The position numbers were made by a program, and so were the translations under genes. A DNA stretch of 64,000 nucleotides from Acidihalobacter yilgarnensis (GTDB lineage: Bacteria; Pseudomonadota; Gammaproteobacteria; DSM-5130; Acidihalobacteraceae), in NCBI RefSeq assembly GCF_001753245.1, contig NZ_CP017415.1, positions 310,001-374,000 on the forward strand. Direction: 5' to 3'. The stretch's first letter is position 1, and each line of letters opens with the position of its first letter. Shown piece after piece: positions 45,982-55,608 of this stretch. The notes under the pieces are model-generated. The model ran no database searches. It had not been told where the DNA came from and was given only the letters and a program-made list of their open reading frames with translations.

Positions 45982-47331
45982 ATGACCCTCCCTACTTCCG
46001 AATTCGCCCGTCGCCGCCGTCAGCTGATGCGCCAGATCGGCGAGCGGGGTATCGTGATCATGCCAGCCGCACCCGTCAGATTGCGCAACAGGGATGCCGA
46101 TTACCGCTATCGTCAGGACAGCGATTTCCTGTATCTGACCGGATTCTCCGAACCGGAGGCAGTTGCGGTGCTGATACCTGGACGCCCCCAGGGTGAATTC
46201 ATTCTGTTCTGCCGCGAGCGCGATCTTGCGCAGGAAACCTGGCATGGCCGCCGCGCCGGCCAGGCGGGCGCCGTGGAGCGCTATGGTGCGGACGATTCCT
46301 TCCCCATCACGGACATCGACGACATCCTCCCCGGTCTGCTGGAAGACCGCGACCGTGTGTTCTACAGCATGGGACGGGATGCCGCCTTCGACCGCCAGCT
46401 CATGGAATGGATCAACCGCCTGCGGGCCCAGTCGCGCTCCGGCCGCCAGTCACCTCACGAATTCGTTTCGCTGGAATACCTGCTGCACGAGATGCGCCTG
46501 TTCAAATCGGCCGCCGAGCTTAAGCTGATGCGCCGGGCGGCGGAAATCGCCATTGAGGGTCACCGACGCATGATGGCGGTGTGCAGCCCGGGTTTGTATG
46601 AATACGAGATTGAGGCCGAGTTCATATACACGGCGCGTCGTCACCGCGCCGAGCTGGCCTATCAGTCCATCGTCGGCGGCGGCGAAAACGGCTGCATCCT
46701 GCACTACGTCGATAACGATGCCCCGCTGCGTGACGGCGAGCTCCTGTTGATCGATGCCGGCGCCGAGTATGCCGGTTATGCCAGCGACATTACGCGTACC
46801 TTCCCGGTCAACGGCCGTTTCACCCCGGCGCAGCGGGAGCTGTACGAGCTTGTACTCGATGCACAGCATGCGGCCATCAAGAAGACGCGCCCCGGCAATC
46901 ATTGGAACGACCCACATACCGCAGCGGTACGTGTGTTGACCCGCGGATTGGTTGAGCTGGGTCTGCTCAAGGGACAGCCGGCGAAGCTGATTCGCGAGGG
47001 TGCCTATCAGCGCTTCTACATGCACCGCACCGGCCACTGGCTCGGATTGGACGTGCACGATGTCGGCGAATACAAAATCGACGGGGAATGGCGTCTGCTG
47101 GAGCCGGGCATGGTATTGACCGTCGAGCCGGGCTTGTACATCAATCCAGCTCGCGACGTGCCCAAACGCTTCCACAACATCGGTATCCGCATCGAGGACG
47201 ATGTACGGGTAACGGCAAAGGGTTGTGAAGTGCTGACCGTAGACATGCCCAAGGCAGTAGACGAGATCGAGGCCTTGGTTGGCAGTTTGGTAGCCGACCC
47301 TGGGGCAACGTCCGTGCGGCGCCGCGCATGA
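45982..47331 (+). CDS. pepP: Xaa-Pro aminopeptidase
   Basis: 449 residues. Metal ligands lie in LLIDAGAEYAGYASDITRTFP (two Asp), HRTGHWLGLDVHDVG (His), TVEPGLY and GIRIEDDV (Glu). An N-terminal creatinase domain with YRQDSDFLYLTGF precedes it. It removes N-terminal residues next to proline. It overlaps ubiH by 4 bp. Confidence 0.97.
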   Translation: MTLPTSEFARRRRQLMRQIGERGIVIMPAAPVRLRNRDADYRYRQDSDFLYLTGFSEPEAVAVLIPGRPQGEFILFCRERDLAQETWHGRRAGQAGAVERYGADDSFPITDIDDILPGLLEDRDRVFYSMGRDAAFDRQLMEWINRLRAQSRSGRQSPHEFVSLEYLLHEMRLFKSAAELKLMRRAAEIAIEGHRRMMAVCSPGLYEYEIEAEFIYTARRHRAELAYQSIVGGGENGCILHYVDNDAPLRDGELLLIDAGAEYAGYASDITRTFPVNGRFTPAQRELYELVLDAQHAAIKKTRPGNHWNDPHTAAVRVLTRGLVELGLLKGQPAKLIREGAYQRFYMHRTGHWLGLDVHDVGEYKIDGEWRLLEPGMVLTVEPGLYINPARDVPKRFHNIGIRIEDDVRVTAKGCEVLTVDMPKAVDEIEALVGSLVADPGATSVRRRA

Positions 47332-48548
47332 ATGTCGACTACGACATACTGATTGTCGGTGGCGGCATGGTTGGTGCGAGTCTGGGAGCGGCGCTGGCCG
47401 GTTCAGGTCGTCGCGTGGGGATTCTCGAAGCGCGACCCTATGGCACGCCAGGACAGCCGAGCTACGATGATCGCAGTACGGCCTTGGCGCTTGGATCGCG
47501 TCACTTGCTTGATCGGCTTGGCGTATGGCCGGCGCTGAGCGCAGAGGCGGCACCCATCACCCACATACACGTCAGCGACCGTGGTCATTTCGGCGTAGCG
47601 CATATCGATGCCGCTGAGCAGGGTGTGCGCGCACTGGGCTATGTCGTACCCAATCGTGCGCTCGGCGCGGCTTTGTTGCCGGTATTGGAACAGGCGGCGG
47701 GCGTAGAGCTGATCGCGCCTGCCGAAGTGGCCGATATCGAGCAGGACGATGATGGGGTTGTGGTCCGCCTCGCCGGTGGTGTGCCGTTCGAGCGCTTGAG
47801 GGCGCGCTTGGTAGTCGCCGCCGACGGTACGGGCTCGCCGATTCGCGAACAAGTGGGCATCCCGGTCGAAACGCGCGCATACGGGCAGTCTGCGTTGATT
47901 GCCAATGTCAGTGTGACACGGTTACAGGCAGGCGTCGCCTATGAGCGCTTTACCGACGAGGGGCCGCTGGCGATGCTGCCGATGGGAGGTGATCGCTATT
48001 CCCTGGTTTGGACGCATCGCGAAGCTGATTTGCCGGCGACGCTCGCCCTTGGCGATGCCGAATTCCTCGCTGCGCTACAGCAACGCTTTGGCTGGCGCCT
48101 CGGCCGGCTCAAGGCCGTCGGCCGCAGGGCCTCCTATCCCCTGGGCCTGACGCGAGCGCTGGAAACTTCGTATGGCCGAGTGGTGTTGGTGGGTAATGCC
48201 TTGCACACCCTGCATCCAGTCGCAGGGCAAGGGTTTAATCTGGCGTTAAGAGACGTCGAGGCGCTTGCGCGGGCGCTGGAGGGCATCGACGATCCCGGCG
48301 AACCAGCAGTTCTGGCGCAGTACCGACGCCTGCGGGAGGGCGATATGCGCACGGTGGTCAGCCTGACCGATGCAATGGTGCGGCTATTTTCCGGCTTGTC
48401 TCCTTTGCCGGGTGCCTTGCGCAGCCTGGGATTGGTGGCTGCCGATTGCCTACCCGATCTTAATCGTCTGCTGGCGCGTCAGCACATGGGTCTGTACGGC
48501 GCCATCGCGCCAACACGCCCGCCGGCATTCGCAGAATTTCGGGCATGA
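47328..48548 (+). CDS. ubiH: 2-polyprenyl-6-methoxyphenol hydroxylase UbiH
   Basis: 406 residues, FAD monooxygenase. GGGMVGASLGAAL for ADP binding, RSTALALGSRHLL, and GNALHTLHPVAGQGFNLALRDV for FAD ribityl binding. It hydroxylates the ubiquinone ring at C1. It overlaps both pepP and ubiI by 4 bp, so the run is coupled. Confidence 0.93.
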   Translation: MNVDYDILIVGGGMVGASLGAALAGSGRRVGILEARPYGTPGQPSYDDRSTALALGSRHLLDRLGVWPALSAEAAPITHIHVSDRGHFGVAHIDAAEQGVRALGYVVPNRALGAALLPVLEQAAGVELIAPAEVADIEQDDDGVVVRLAGGVPFERLRARLVVAADGTGSPIREQVGIPVETRAYGQSALIANVSVTRLQAGVAYERFTDEGPLAMLPMGGDRYSLVWTHREADLPATLALGDAEFLAALQQRFGWRLGRLKAVGRRASYPLGLTRALETSYGRVVLVGNALHTLHPVAGQGFNLALRDVEALARALEGIDDPGEPAVLAQYRRLREGDMRTVVSLTDAMVRLFSGLSPLPGALRSLGLVAADCLPDLNRLLARQHMGLYGAIAPTRPPAFAEFRA

Positions 48549-49744
48549 GTACCGCACATTACGAAGTTGTGGTCGTGGGCGGTGGCATGGTCGGTACCGC
48601 ACTGGCTCGCGCGCTCGGCCGGCAGGGTCGTCGGGTCGCCCTGATAGAGGCGCACAAGCCTCAGCCCTGGCATGTGGACGAGGACTACGATCTGCGGGTA
48701 TCCGCGATCAATCGCGCCTCCCAGCATCTGTTCGAGCATCTCGGCGCCTGGTCGGGCATGCGTGCTCGCCGTGTCAGCGCCTATCGGCGGATGCACGTTT
48801 GGGATGCCGGCGGCGCGGGTGCGATTAGCTTCGATGCGGCGGAAATCGGTGAGCCGGATCTCGGGCATATCGTCGAGAATCGTGTGATTCAGGAGGCGCT
48901 GGGCGAGGGGCTCGAAGGTGTGGCGCAGTATTGTCCCGTTGCTCTGGAGGCAATGACGATCGATGGTACGCAGGTGCGCCTGTTGTTGACCGATGGCATC
49001 GAGCTGAGTGCAGCACTGGTGGTTGGTGCCGATGGTGCCCATTCACGCGTTAGGGCGCTGGCGGGGATCGAACGAGAGGAGCGCCCATACGGACAGAAAG
49101 CGATCGTCACGACCTTGAGTACCGAGCGTTCCCACCAAGACACCGCGTGGCAGCGATTCCTGTCGACCGGCCCGGTGGCCTTGCTGCCTCTGGCCGATGG
49201 CCGCTGCTCCTTGGTCTGGTCGGCGGACACGGCGGTGGCAGACGGCTTGATGGCGCTGTCCGACGACGATTTTCGCCTTGAGCTTGGACGCGCCACTGCG
49301 CTGTGCCTAGGTTGTGTGACGGAGATTGGCGCGCGTGCCGCCTTCCCGCTCGTCGGCAGTCGCGTGCGGCCGTATGTCCGCCCCCGGATCGCCTTGGTCG
49401 GTGATGCGGCACACACTATCCACCCGTTGGCGGGTCAGGGTGTGAATCTGGGATTCATGGATGTGGCGGCCTTGGCCGGGGTGCTCGGGGGTACGCGACG
49501 GGAAGTCGGCGGCCTGAGGGTTCTGCGCGCCTACGAACGCGCGCGTCGCGCCGAGAACGAAGGTGCAATGCGGGTAATGGAGGGGTTCAAGCAGGTGTTC
49601 GGGAGTGGTTTGCCGGGACTTGCCTGGTTGCGCGGCCAAGGGCTAGCGCTGGCGGGAGGCATTCCGCCACTAAAGCGCCGGCTTGCCTCGCAGGCCCTGA
49701 TGGGCGGTCATTTCACGCCACCCACCAAGGCTGATCAAGGCTAG
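48545..49744 (+). CDS. ubiI: FAD-dependent 2-octaprenylphenol hydroxylase (UbiI/VisC type)
   Basis: 399 residues, paralogue of UbiH. GGGMVGTALARALG, DLRVSAINRASQHLFEHLGAW, and GDAAHTIHPLAGQGVNLGFMDVAAL are present. It introduces the C5 hydroxyl of ubiquinone. It is convergent with slyD, with a 15-bp gap. Confidence 0.92.
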   Translation: MSTAHYEVVVVGGGMVGTALARALGRQGRRVALIEAHKPQPWHVDEDYDLRVSAINRASQHLFEHLGAWSGMRARRVSAYRRMHVWDAGGAGAISFDAAEIGEPDLGHIVENRVIQEALGEGLEGVAQYCPVALEAMTIDGTQVRLLLTDGIELSAALVVGADGAHSRVRALAGIEREERPYGQKAIVTTLSTERSHQDTAWQRFLSTGPVALLPLADGRCSLVWSADTAVADGLMALSDDDFRLELGRATALCLGCVTEIGARAAFPLVGSRVRPYVRPRIALVGDAAHTIHPLAGQGVNLGFMDVAALAGVLGGTRREVGGLRVLRAYERARRAENEGAMRVMEGFKQVFGSGLPGLAWLRGQGLALAGGIPPLKRRLASQALMGGHFTPPTKADQG

Positions 49745-49759
49745 GCGATACGCCGGATC

Positions 49760-50245
49760 TTAGTGCGCATGGTCGCCTGGACTGTGCGCATGGCCGTGCG
49801 ACAACTCTTCCTCGGTGGCATCACGCACGTCGACCACGGTGACGTCGAAATTGAGCGGCATGCCAGCCAGCGGATGGTTGGCGTCGATAGTCACATCGTC
49901 ACCGTCCACCGAGACGATCCGCACGACCTGCATGGTGCCGTCGTTCGCCTGGGCATGGAATTCCATGCCGACTTCCAGCGTGTCCACACCCTCGAACATC
50001 GCGCGGTCGATTGCCTGGATCAGGCCTTCGTGGTGTTGTCCGTAGGCGTCGTCGGGTTCGACATGCACCTGAACCACATCGCCGGCACTTTTGCCCTCAA
50101 GGGCGGTCTCAAGGCCAGGAATGATGTTGCGTGCGCCATGGAGATAGGCCATGGGTTCGCCCCCGCGGGAGCTGTCGATCACCTCGCCAGCGTCATCGGT
50201 CAAGGTGTAGTCGATGGTGACGATGGTGTTGTTGCTGATTTGCAT
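49760..50245 (-). CDS. slyD: FKBP-type peptidyl-prolyl isomerase SlyD
   Basis: 161 residues. ISNNTIVTIDYTLTDDAGEVIDSS, the HGARNIIPGLETALEGKSAGD flap, and HPLAGMPLNFDVTVVDVRDATEEELSHGHAH. The short histidine-rich tail binds nickel or other metals. It helps fold proteins and deliver Ni. Start at 50245 by homology. Confidence 0.95.
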   Translation of the reverse strand: MQISNNTIVTIDYTLTDDAGEVIDSSRGGEPMAYLHGARNIIPGLETALEGKSAGDVVQVHVEPDDAYGQHHEGLIQAIDRAMFEGVDTLEVGMEFHAQANDGTMQVVRIVSVDGDDVTIDANHPLAGMPLNFDVTVVDVRDATEEELSHGHAHSPGDHAH

Positions 50246-50339
50246 CGATGCGGTCTCTGAACGTGTATGTCCGGCCAAGTTTACGTGATGATCGGCGGCC
50301 TGCCCAGCGCGCGCCCGGCAACCGCGGGATGTGCAGGCG

Positions 50340-51557
50340 TCAGCCGCCGAGCAGACGCTTGGTGTCGTCGATATCGAGTTGCGCGTCGTTGAGGAACTCT
50401 TGTATCCGCTCAGGTGTTGGAGGCGTGAGTCCCAGCTTGGCGAAGGCAGGGACTTCCTCGAAGGGCGGCCGGGCGTCGTGTAGGCCATGCTGCGCGGGCA
50501 GGAGCAGTTGTGCGACGACCACCAGGTCGGCGTAATCGGCCTCCGTGCCTGGGTTGCGGGTCCAGTCCTCGGCGCTCTGGACGACCGTCTGGAGATCGTT
50601 GTTGAGCTGCCAGTGATCGACAATCAGCATGCCGACCGGAATGCGCAGGTTGATGATGGCGGACTCCAAACGCTCGGCATCGCCCAGTAGGTTGTAGCGT
50701 TCGGCGTGCTGCAGGATGGGTATGCCGCCGATGTCGTGCAGCAGGCCGGCGAGCAATGCGTGGCTGGCTTCCAGCGAGGGTGTGCAGCGCTCGGCGAGGG
50801 TCTGACAGAGTGCCGAGACCTGTACGCTGTGCTCCCACAGCGCGCGCATGCGCTGGCGGACTGCGACCTGCTTGGTGTGGAAGACCGTGGTCAATGCCAG
50901 GCTGATGGCCAGCGAACGTGTGGTTTCCAGACCGAGTCGCCCGACCGCATCGGCCAGATTGGTGACCGGTTGGCCGCCACGCCGTGCCGCGGTATTCGCG
51001 GCACGCAGGATGCCAGCGGCCACTGCCGGGTCGATCTGCACAATCCTGGCGATGTCCTTGAGACTGATCTCCGGACGCAAGGTCGCATCGCGTATACGCA
51101 TCGCGACCTCGGGCATGCTCGGAAGCTCCAAGTTGCCGCTGCTGAGCGAGCGCAGGATGTGCCCGAGCAGCGTGCCTTCTTCCTCGGTGATCGGCGTGTC
51201 TTCGACCTCATAGTCGTTTTCGCGCTGTTCGTGCAGGATGATCTCGAACAGACGGCGGTCCACGCGCAGAAGGCGGCATGGCGTCTGCGCGATCACGTCT
51301 CCCGGGCGTTCGTCGCCGAAGATTGGACGTTTGGCGCGTATGCTGCCGCTGTCGATGGATTCGTTGCCGTTGGCGCGTTTAAGCGTCAGGGTACCGTCCA
51401 GCAGATAGATCAGCCAACGGTCGCTGCCTGCGCCATCCAGCGAGTCGCGGGGCTTGAGGCTGAGTATTTGTCCCTTTTCCGCTAGTCGGTTGCGGTTCTC
51501 TGGGTTGAGTTCGGCGATGGGGACCAGATCGTCGATTTCTTCGAGCAAAATAGGCAT
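50340..51557 (-). CDS. Cyclic-nucleotide-binding HDOD regulator
   Basis: 405 residues. The N-terminal cNMP-binding-like domain (~10-115) includes LSLKPRDSLDGAGSDRWLIYLLDG. The HDOD domain (~145-335) has the LPSMPEVAMRIRDATLRPEISLKDIARIVQIDPAVAAGILRAAN block and HALLAGLLHDIGGIPIL. HDOD proteins relay signals without phosphodiesterase activity. Target unknown. Confidence 0.85.
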   Translation of the reverse strand: MPILLEEIDDLVPIAELNPENRNRLAEKGQILSLKPRDSLDGAGSDRWLIYLLDGTLTLKRANGNESIDSGSIRAKRPIFGDERPGDVIAQTPCRLLRVDRRLFEIILHEQRENDYEVEDTPITEEEGTLLGHILRSLSSGNLELPSMPEVAMRIRDATLRPEISLKDIARIVQIDPAVAAGILRAANTAARRGGQPVTNLADAVGRLGLETTRSLAISLALTTVFHTKQVAVRQRMRALWEHSVQVSALCQTLAERCTPSLEASHALLAGLLHDIGGIPILQHAERYNLLGDAERLESAIINLRIPVGMLIVDHWQLNNDLQTVVQSAEDWTRNPGTEADYADLVVVAQLLLPAQHGLHDARPPFEEVPAFAKLGLTPPTPERIQEFLNDAQLDIDDTKRLLGG

Positions 51558-51618
51558 GGGCTGGCTTCTTTGAATTCGGGTTCAATCATCGGGTATCCGT
51601 TGGCCGCTGCCAAGTGAA

Positions 51619-52122
51619 TCAGGGACGAAGGCGCGGTTGCGGGCGCTCATGATGGTCGATTAGCTCATGCGTCGCGAGCCATTCGCGGGCGTCGGCCGCA
51701 TCGTGCAGGAACCATTGACGCGTGGAGCCGAGGCGGAAGCTGTATCCCCATGCATCCATGTCGCACATCAATCGATCCCGGCCGAGGCCGGTCAGCTCGT
51801 CGGCCAGCAATATTTGTAGATAGCATACCGCGCATTCCTCGGGGTCCGTGCCGCCGGCGTCCGTGTGCAGGTGGCGGCGCCGTTCGGTATCCATGCAGAT
51901 CACGTGCGCGAATTCATGCAGCAACGAGTGTACCGGGGTATCGCCGCGCACCTTGAGCGTATTGCCGATTAGCCCGGCCTCGGGTGCGCCCCAGTAGCTG
52001 CCGGGGATCTCTGCGCCATCGGGTAGCAATGACAGATGAAGGCCATAGCGCGCGACCAGTGCCTCGGCGGCACCTGCCGGGAGATCTCTCAGCGTTAGGC
52101 AAGGCGGGAGAGGGGCATTCAC
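51619..52122 (-). CDS. Hypothetical protein with a zincin-like HEFAH motif
   Basis: 167 residues, no signal peptide. SLLHEFAHVICMDTERRR contains HExxH, the zinc-protease pattern, and GGTDPEECAVCYLQILLADE supplies a downstream Glu and Cys that could complete the site. No named family is recognised. It overlaps the next upstream gene by 4 bp. Confidence 0.65.
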   Translation of the reverse strand: MNAPLPPCLTLRDLPAGAAEALVARYGLHLSLLPDGAEIPGSYWGAPEAGLIGNTLKVRGDTPVHSLLHEFAHVICMDTERRRHLHTDAGGTDPEECAVCYLQILLADELTGLGRDRLMCDMDAWGYSFRLGSTRQWFLHDAADAREWLATHELIDHHERPQPRLRP

Positions 52123-52538
52123 GAGCAGTGTCCATCGGTCAGTGCGGTCGGATTTTGACTATTTGTCTGGGTGCGAAGGCGAGCGGGGCAGTTATCCGGG
52201 TGCGCCGCGCACCAAGCTCTGGCCAGTCCCTCGTAGACGGGTATGCGGGTGTCGAGGTAGAAACGGGCCTGTTCCCAACAAGTAATCGGCGGCGCGCCGT
52301 TGGCCTCGACGACGGCCCCCTTCATCGTGACAAGAATGACCGTTGCCGCTTGCCGACGGTCGAGACGCAGTATCTGCTGCCAGGTGGTTGGCATGAAGTA
52401 GAGTCTGATTAAATCCGGGCGCTGCGAGAGCAGCATACGAATGACGTTTTTGAGGGCGCGATCGGCCTCATCCCAGCCGCCGACGAGATCGGACTCGATG
52501 AGTTTGAGGATTTCCTCGCGTCCCTTGAGTGTGAGCAT
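52119..52538 (-). CDS. Hypothetical protein
   Basis: 139 residues, helical N-part (REEILKLIESDLVGGWDEADRAL) and a C-terminal tail with paired cysteines (ARAWCAAHPDNCPAR). No family recognised. The 4-bp overlap suggests it is co-translated with the HEFAH-motif protein. Confidence 0.55.
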   Translation of the reverse strand: MLTLKGREEILKLIESDLVGGWDEADRALKNVIRMLLSQRPDLIRLYFMPTTWQQILRLDRRQAATVILVTMKGAVVEANGAPPITCWEQARFYLDTRIPVYEGLARAWCAAHPDNCPARLRTQTNSQNPTALTDGHCS

Positions 52539-52627
52539 GGGTGCCCCCCGCGCTACTTGTGGTTAGACTTGCCGCGCCGATCGTGTTTGGCGACGGAAGT
52601 TTGCAGTTTCATGGGAGTGCGCTGACT

Positions 52628-53002
52628 ATGCAAGCAATCCAGGGGCGGATGATTATCAACGTGATGCGCGGTTGCCTGAGCGAGGTTTCGGCCACACTCA
52701 AGGCCTTGCGTGGACAGGTGGCCGAGACGAAGGAGGGCGACGCATTGCGTAATGGCCTGTTTTTTTCGTTGGACTTGAATCTGGCCGCGATCCATCTGTT
52801 GGGGATCAAATTGATGGAGGCCGAGCCGGTCGGCGAAGTCGATTTGAGCGGTGCTGAGCGCGTCGTGCTGGGGATGGCGGGGAGCTTTATGGCGGAACCG
52901 GTTGCACAGTTGATCGACGACGCGCTCGAGGGTTTTGCGGTCCCTGACGAACGGGTCAGTCGCGAATTGGCATCCGGCGCTGCGGGCAGACGGCTTCAGT
53001 AG
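52628..53002 (+). CDS. Hypothetical soluble protein
   Basis: 124 residues, predicted helical. GLFFSLDLNLAAIHLLGIKLMEAEP is the most ordered region. No family recognised. ATG 52628 was chosen because the upstream part of the frame looks non-coding. It is convergent with ibaG. Confidence 0.5.
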   Translation: MQAIQGRMIINVMRGCLSEVSATLKALRGQVAETKEGDALRNGLFFSLDLNLAAIHLLGIKLMEAEPVGEVDLSGAERVVLGMAGSFMAEPVAQLIDDALEGFAVPDERVSRELASGAAGRRLQ

Positions 53003-53013
53003 CGCCGCCGACA

Positions 53014-53256
53014 TCAGGCGTTGCGGTCTGTCCATTCCTTGGGCGTGTAGGCCTTGATGGTCAGCGCGTGGATGGCGCCGCTGGCAATGTGCTCGCCCAC
53101 AGTGGCGAAGACCAGCTGATGTTCCTTGACCGGGCTCATGCCTTCGAAGGCTTCGCTGACGACCACGGCTTCGAATTTGCTGCCGTCGCCAGTCACCGTG
53201 ACCTGGCAACCTGGAATGCCCTGCTCGATCAGCGTCTTAACGTTTTCGGGGATCAT
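53014..53256 (-). CDS. ibaG: BolA-family protein IbaG
   Basis: 80 residues. VTVTGDGSKFEAVVVSEAFEGMSPVKEHQLVFATVGEHIASGAIHALTIKAYTP is the BolA fold with the conserved histidine. IbaG partners monothiol glutaredoxins in Fe-S handling and acid response. Start at 53256 by homology; a GTG/ATG 30 bp upstream looks unlikely. Confidence 0.93.
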   Translation of the reverse strand: MIPENVKTLIEQGIPGCQVTVTGDGSKFEAVVVSEAFEGMSPVKEHQLVFATVGEHIASGAIHALTIKAYTPKEWTDRNA

Positions 53257-53323
53257 GCTGTCCTCGTCGGATGGGGCGGGCGGCAAAGCTTACACCAGTT
53301 CATCCCAGACGCAAGTTGACCGA

Positions 53324-53788
53324 TTACCAACGTGTCTTTTCCCAGCGCTCGGGATGAGCCCAATGGCGCGCGTTGAGCCAGTCCGGGGTGCGCTTATAGT
53401 CGTAGAGATCGAAGTGATAAAGCGCCAGCCCTTTTGCGGATTGTGGGTACACGCCCAGTGGCCGCATCCCGAGCGCGACCATGCGCGGTGCTGACCATAG
53501 GTCGGGGTCGGCCAGACAGTAGATTTCCTCGGCATGAAGGTCGCGCAGCGCGGCGATCAGACGTTCACCGGTCGCTTGCGGAAGCGTTTCCAGGCATCCG
53601 GCCATCAGGGCCAAGGGATAGCGGTGCGCCGGCGGTCGCGCAAGCAGATCCAGCGCATCCGTTGGCGCGGGTCCACCCAGCGCGAGCAGTCGTTGGCATA
53701 GCGGGTGTTCTCCGGGCGCAAGCAAGACTAGCTGGTCCGATGGCCGTGAGAGTGCAAGCCTTTCTAAATCCGCGAACGGGTCGGGCAT
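53324..53788 (-). CDS. Hypothetical protein (possibly DUF6231)
   Basis: 154 residues. LVLLAPGEHPL, ALMAGCLETLPQATGERLIAALRDL and the C-terminal YHFDLYDYKRTPDWLNARHWAHPERW suggest a methyltransferase-like but degenerate fold. The C-terminus resembles a small proteobacterial DUF. The call is from memory. It is divergent from the cNMP-binding gene. Confidence 0.6.
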   Translation of the reverse strand: MPDPFADLERLALSRPSDQLVLLAPGEHPLCQRLLALGGPAPTDALDLLARPPAHRYPLALMAGCLETLPQATGERLIAALRDLHAEEIYCLADPDLWSAPRMVALGMRPLGVYPQSAKGLALYHFDLYDYKRTPDWLNARHWAHPERWEKTRW

Positions 53789-53879
53789 GAGTAGCCTCCG
53801 GGGGTTAGGGCGGCGGATGAGCGCTATCGCTTCAGGTATACTCGCGCCGGAACGATATCTTGTCAGGGGAGCCGCCATA

Positions 53880-54368
53880 ATGCAGAAAAAGGTAGACGAT
53901 CTCGTCCAGTTTCTCAGCGAACACGGCCTGTGTGCCTCCTTGACGACGAAGGAGGTCGAGAAGATGCTCGAATTCACCGAAGAGATGTATCTCGATCGCG
54001 GTCAGGTGGTGATGGAGATCGGCGACGTGGGCGAGGCGCTGTTTTTCGTCGTCGAGGGTGAAATCGTCCTGCTATACGACACGGGTACCATGGAGACTGA
54101 GGTCGGGCGCCGACGCCAAGGCGAGCTGATGGGCGAGATGTCCTTCTTCGACCGCAAGCCTCGACTGACCCGCATGCGCGCTACGCGCAACCGCACGCGC
54201 CTGCTCAAGCTTTCTCGCCCGATGTATGAGCGCATGCGTGTGGAGCAGCCCTTCATCACGGTCAACTTTCTGGAATACGCGATCGTGAGTCTGGATCATC
54301 TGATTCGGGAGATGAGCACGGACGTCGCCGTGTTGACGGATTACTATTTCGCGCCAGGCAAAAAATAA
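53880..54368 (+). CDS. Cyclic-nucleotide-binding domain protein
   Basis: 162 residues, a single cNMP-binding fold: YLDRGQVVMEIGDVGEALFFVVEGEIVLLYDT and GELMGEMSFFDRKPRLTRMRA. No DNA-binding domain follows, so it is a stand-alone sensor. The key arginine and serine of cAMP binders are not clearly conserved. ATG 53880 follows an aggggagcc ribosome binding site. Confidence 0.85.
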   Translation: MQKKVDDLVQFLSEHGLCASLTTKEVEKMLEFTEEMYLDRGQVVMEIGDVGEALFFVVEGEIVLLYDTGTMETEVGRRRQGELMGEMSFFDRKPRLTRMRATRNRTRLLKLSRPMYERMRVEQPFITVNFLEYAIVSLDHLIREMSTDVAVLTDYYFAPGKK

Positions 54369-54402
54369 CCGCCGGTAGGTGCCGAGCCGGTCGAGGGGGG
54401 CT

Positions 54403-55608
54403 TTACCCCTCATCCGATGTCGGCATGAGACTGGCCTGGCCATCGTGCATGCGCACGGTGAGCTGCCCTTCGATGACCGCCCGTAATGTGTGACCGACGA
54501 CATGCGCGCGCCAGCCTTGCATAACGGGTAGGTCCGTTTTCCCGCTGGCCAGGTGCTCAAGCTCTCGGCGCGTGGCCAGCATCGCCGGGGCGATATCCTG
54601 ACGTCTGGCTTCGAGTCGCAGCGTTGCCATCAGTAGATCGGCGAGCGCTTCTTGCTCCGGACTGAGCACTAGGCGGTCGGCCAGGATTGGCCATTCGGAT
54701 TCGGGGCGTTCGCGTGCCTCGGCCACGAGGCGCAATAGCGTATCGCCATGACGTCCGACGACCGCGTCCGGCAGGCCGCGGATGCGCTGCAACATGTCAC
54801 GTGATGCTGGGGGGCGGCGCGCAATGTCGATCAGCGGCTCGTCGGCCAATATCCAGCGTCTGGGGCGGTCGGCGACTTGCGCCTGACGTTCGCGCCAAGC
54901 AGCGAGTGATTGTGCGATGCTCAGTTGTACGCCCTGGAGATGGTGTACCCCTTTCAGTCGATGCCACACTGCCTCGGGGTCGGTGGTGTAGGTGTCGGGG
55001 TCGCCCAGTCTGCGAAAGTCGTCGCCCAGCCAGGACAGGCGCCCGCGCGCGCTGAGTGCCGTATGTTGCTGGGCGTAGAGTTCACCGAGATAGCGCACGT
55101 CATCGGCTGCATAGTGAATCTGCGCGGGGTCCAGCGGGCGTTGCGACCAGTCGGTGCGCGCATGCCCCTTGTCCAACGTCACGTCAATGGCTTCGGCGAC
55201 CAATCGTCCATAGCCGATTTGTTCGCCTTGCCCGAGTAGTGCCGCGGCGATCTGGGTATCGAAGACCGGCATCGGGATTTCACCCCAGAGCTGATAAAGG
55301 ATTTCCAGATCCTGATGGGCAGCGTGCAAGATTTTGGTGATGCCTTTATTACAGAGTATCGGACGCAGAGCATCGATATCGGGTAGCGCCAATGGATCAA
55401 CGCAGGCCACGATGCCGGGCGCGGCGAGTTGGATCAGGCACAGGCGGGCACGATAGGTCTTCTCACGTAAAAACTCGGTATCGATCGCCAACCAAGGGGC
55501 ATCCGCCAGCCTAGACGCGAGCGCTGCCAAGGCCTCCGGAGTATCGATATACAAGTCCTCGGCGTTGGGGACTCTTGGGCTCGCGACGACGACCGTATCC
55601 ATCGCCAT
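54403..55608 (-). CDS. rnd: Ribonuclease D
   Basis: About 401 residues. DEDDy exonuclease motifs: AIDTEFLREKTY, ILHAAHQDLEIL and YAADDVRYL. The HRDC domain follows with RRWILADEPLIDIARRPP. It trims tRNA 3' ends. The ATG overlaps the DUF1244 gene stop. Confidence 0.93.
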   Translation of the reverse strand: MAMDTVVVASPRVPNAEDLYIDTPEALAALASRLADAPWLAIDTEFLREKTYRARLCLIQLAAPGIVACVDPLALPDIDALRPILCNKGITKILHAAHQDLEILYQLWGEIPMPVFDTQIAAALLGQGEQIGYGRLVAEAIDVTLDKGHARTDWSQRPLDPAQIHYAADDVRYLGELYAQQHTALSARGRLSWLGDDFRRLGDPDTYTTDPEAVWHRLKGVHHLQGVQLSIAQSLAAWRERQAQVADRPRRWILADEPLIDIARRPPASRDMLQRIRGLPDAVVGRHGDTLLRLVAEARERPESEWPILADRLVLSPEQEALADLLMATLRLEARRQDIAPAMLATRRELEHLASGKTDLPVMQGWRAHVVGHTLRAVIEGQLTVRMHDGQASLMPTSDEG

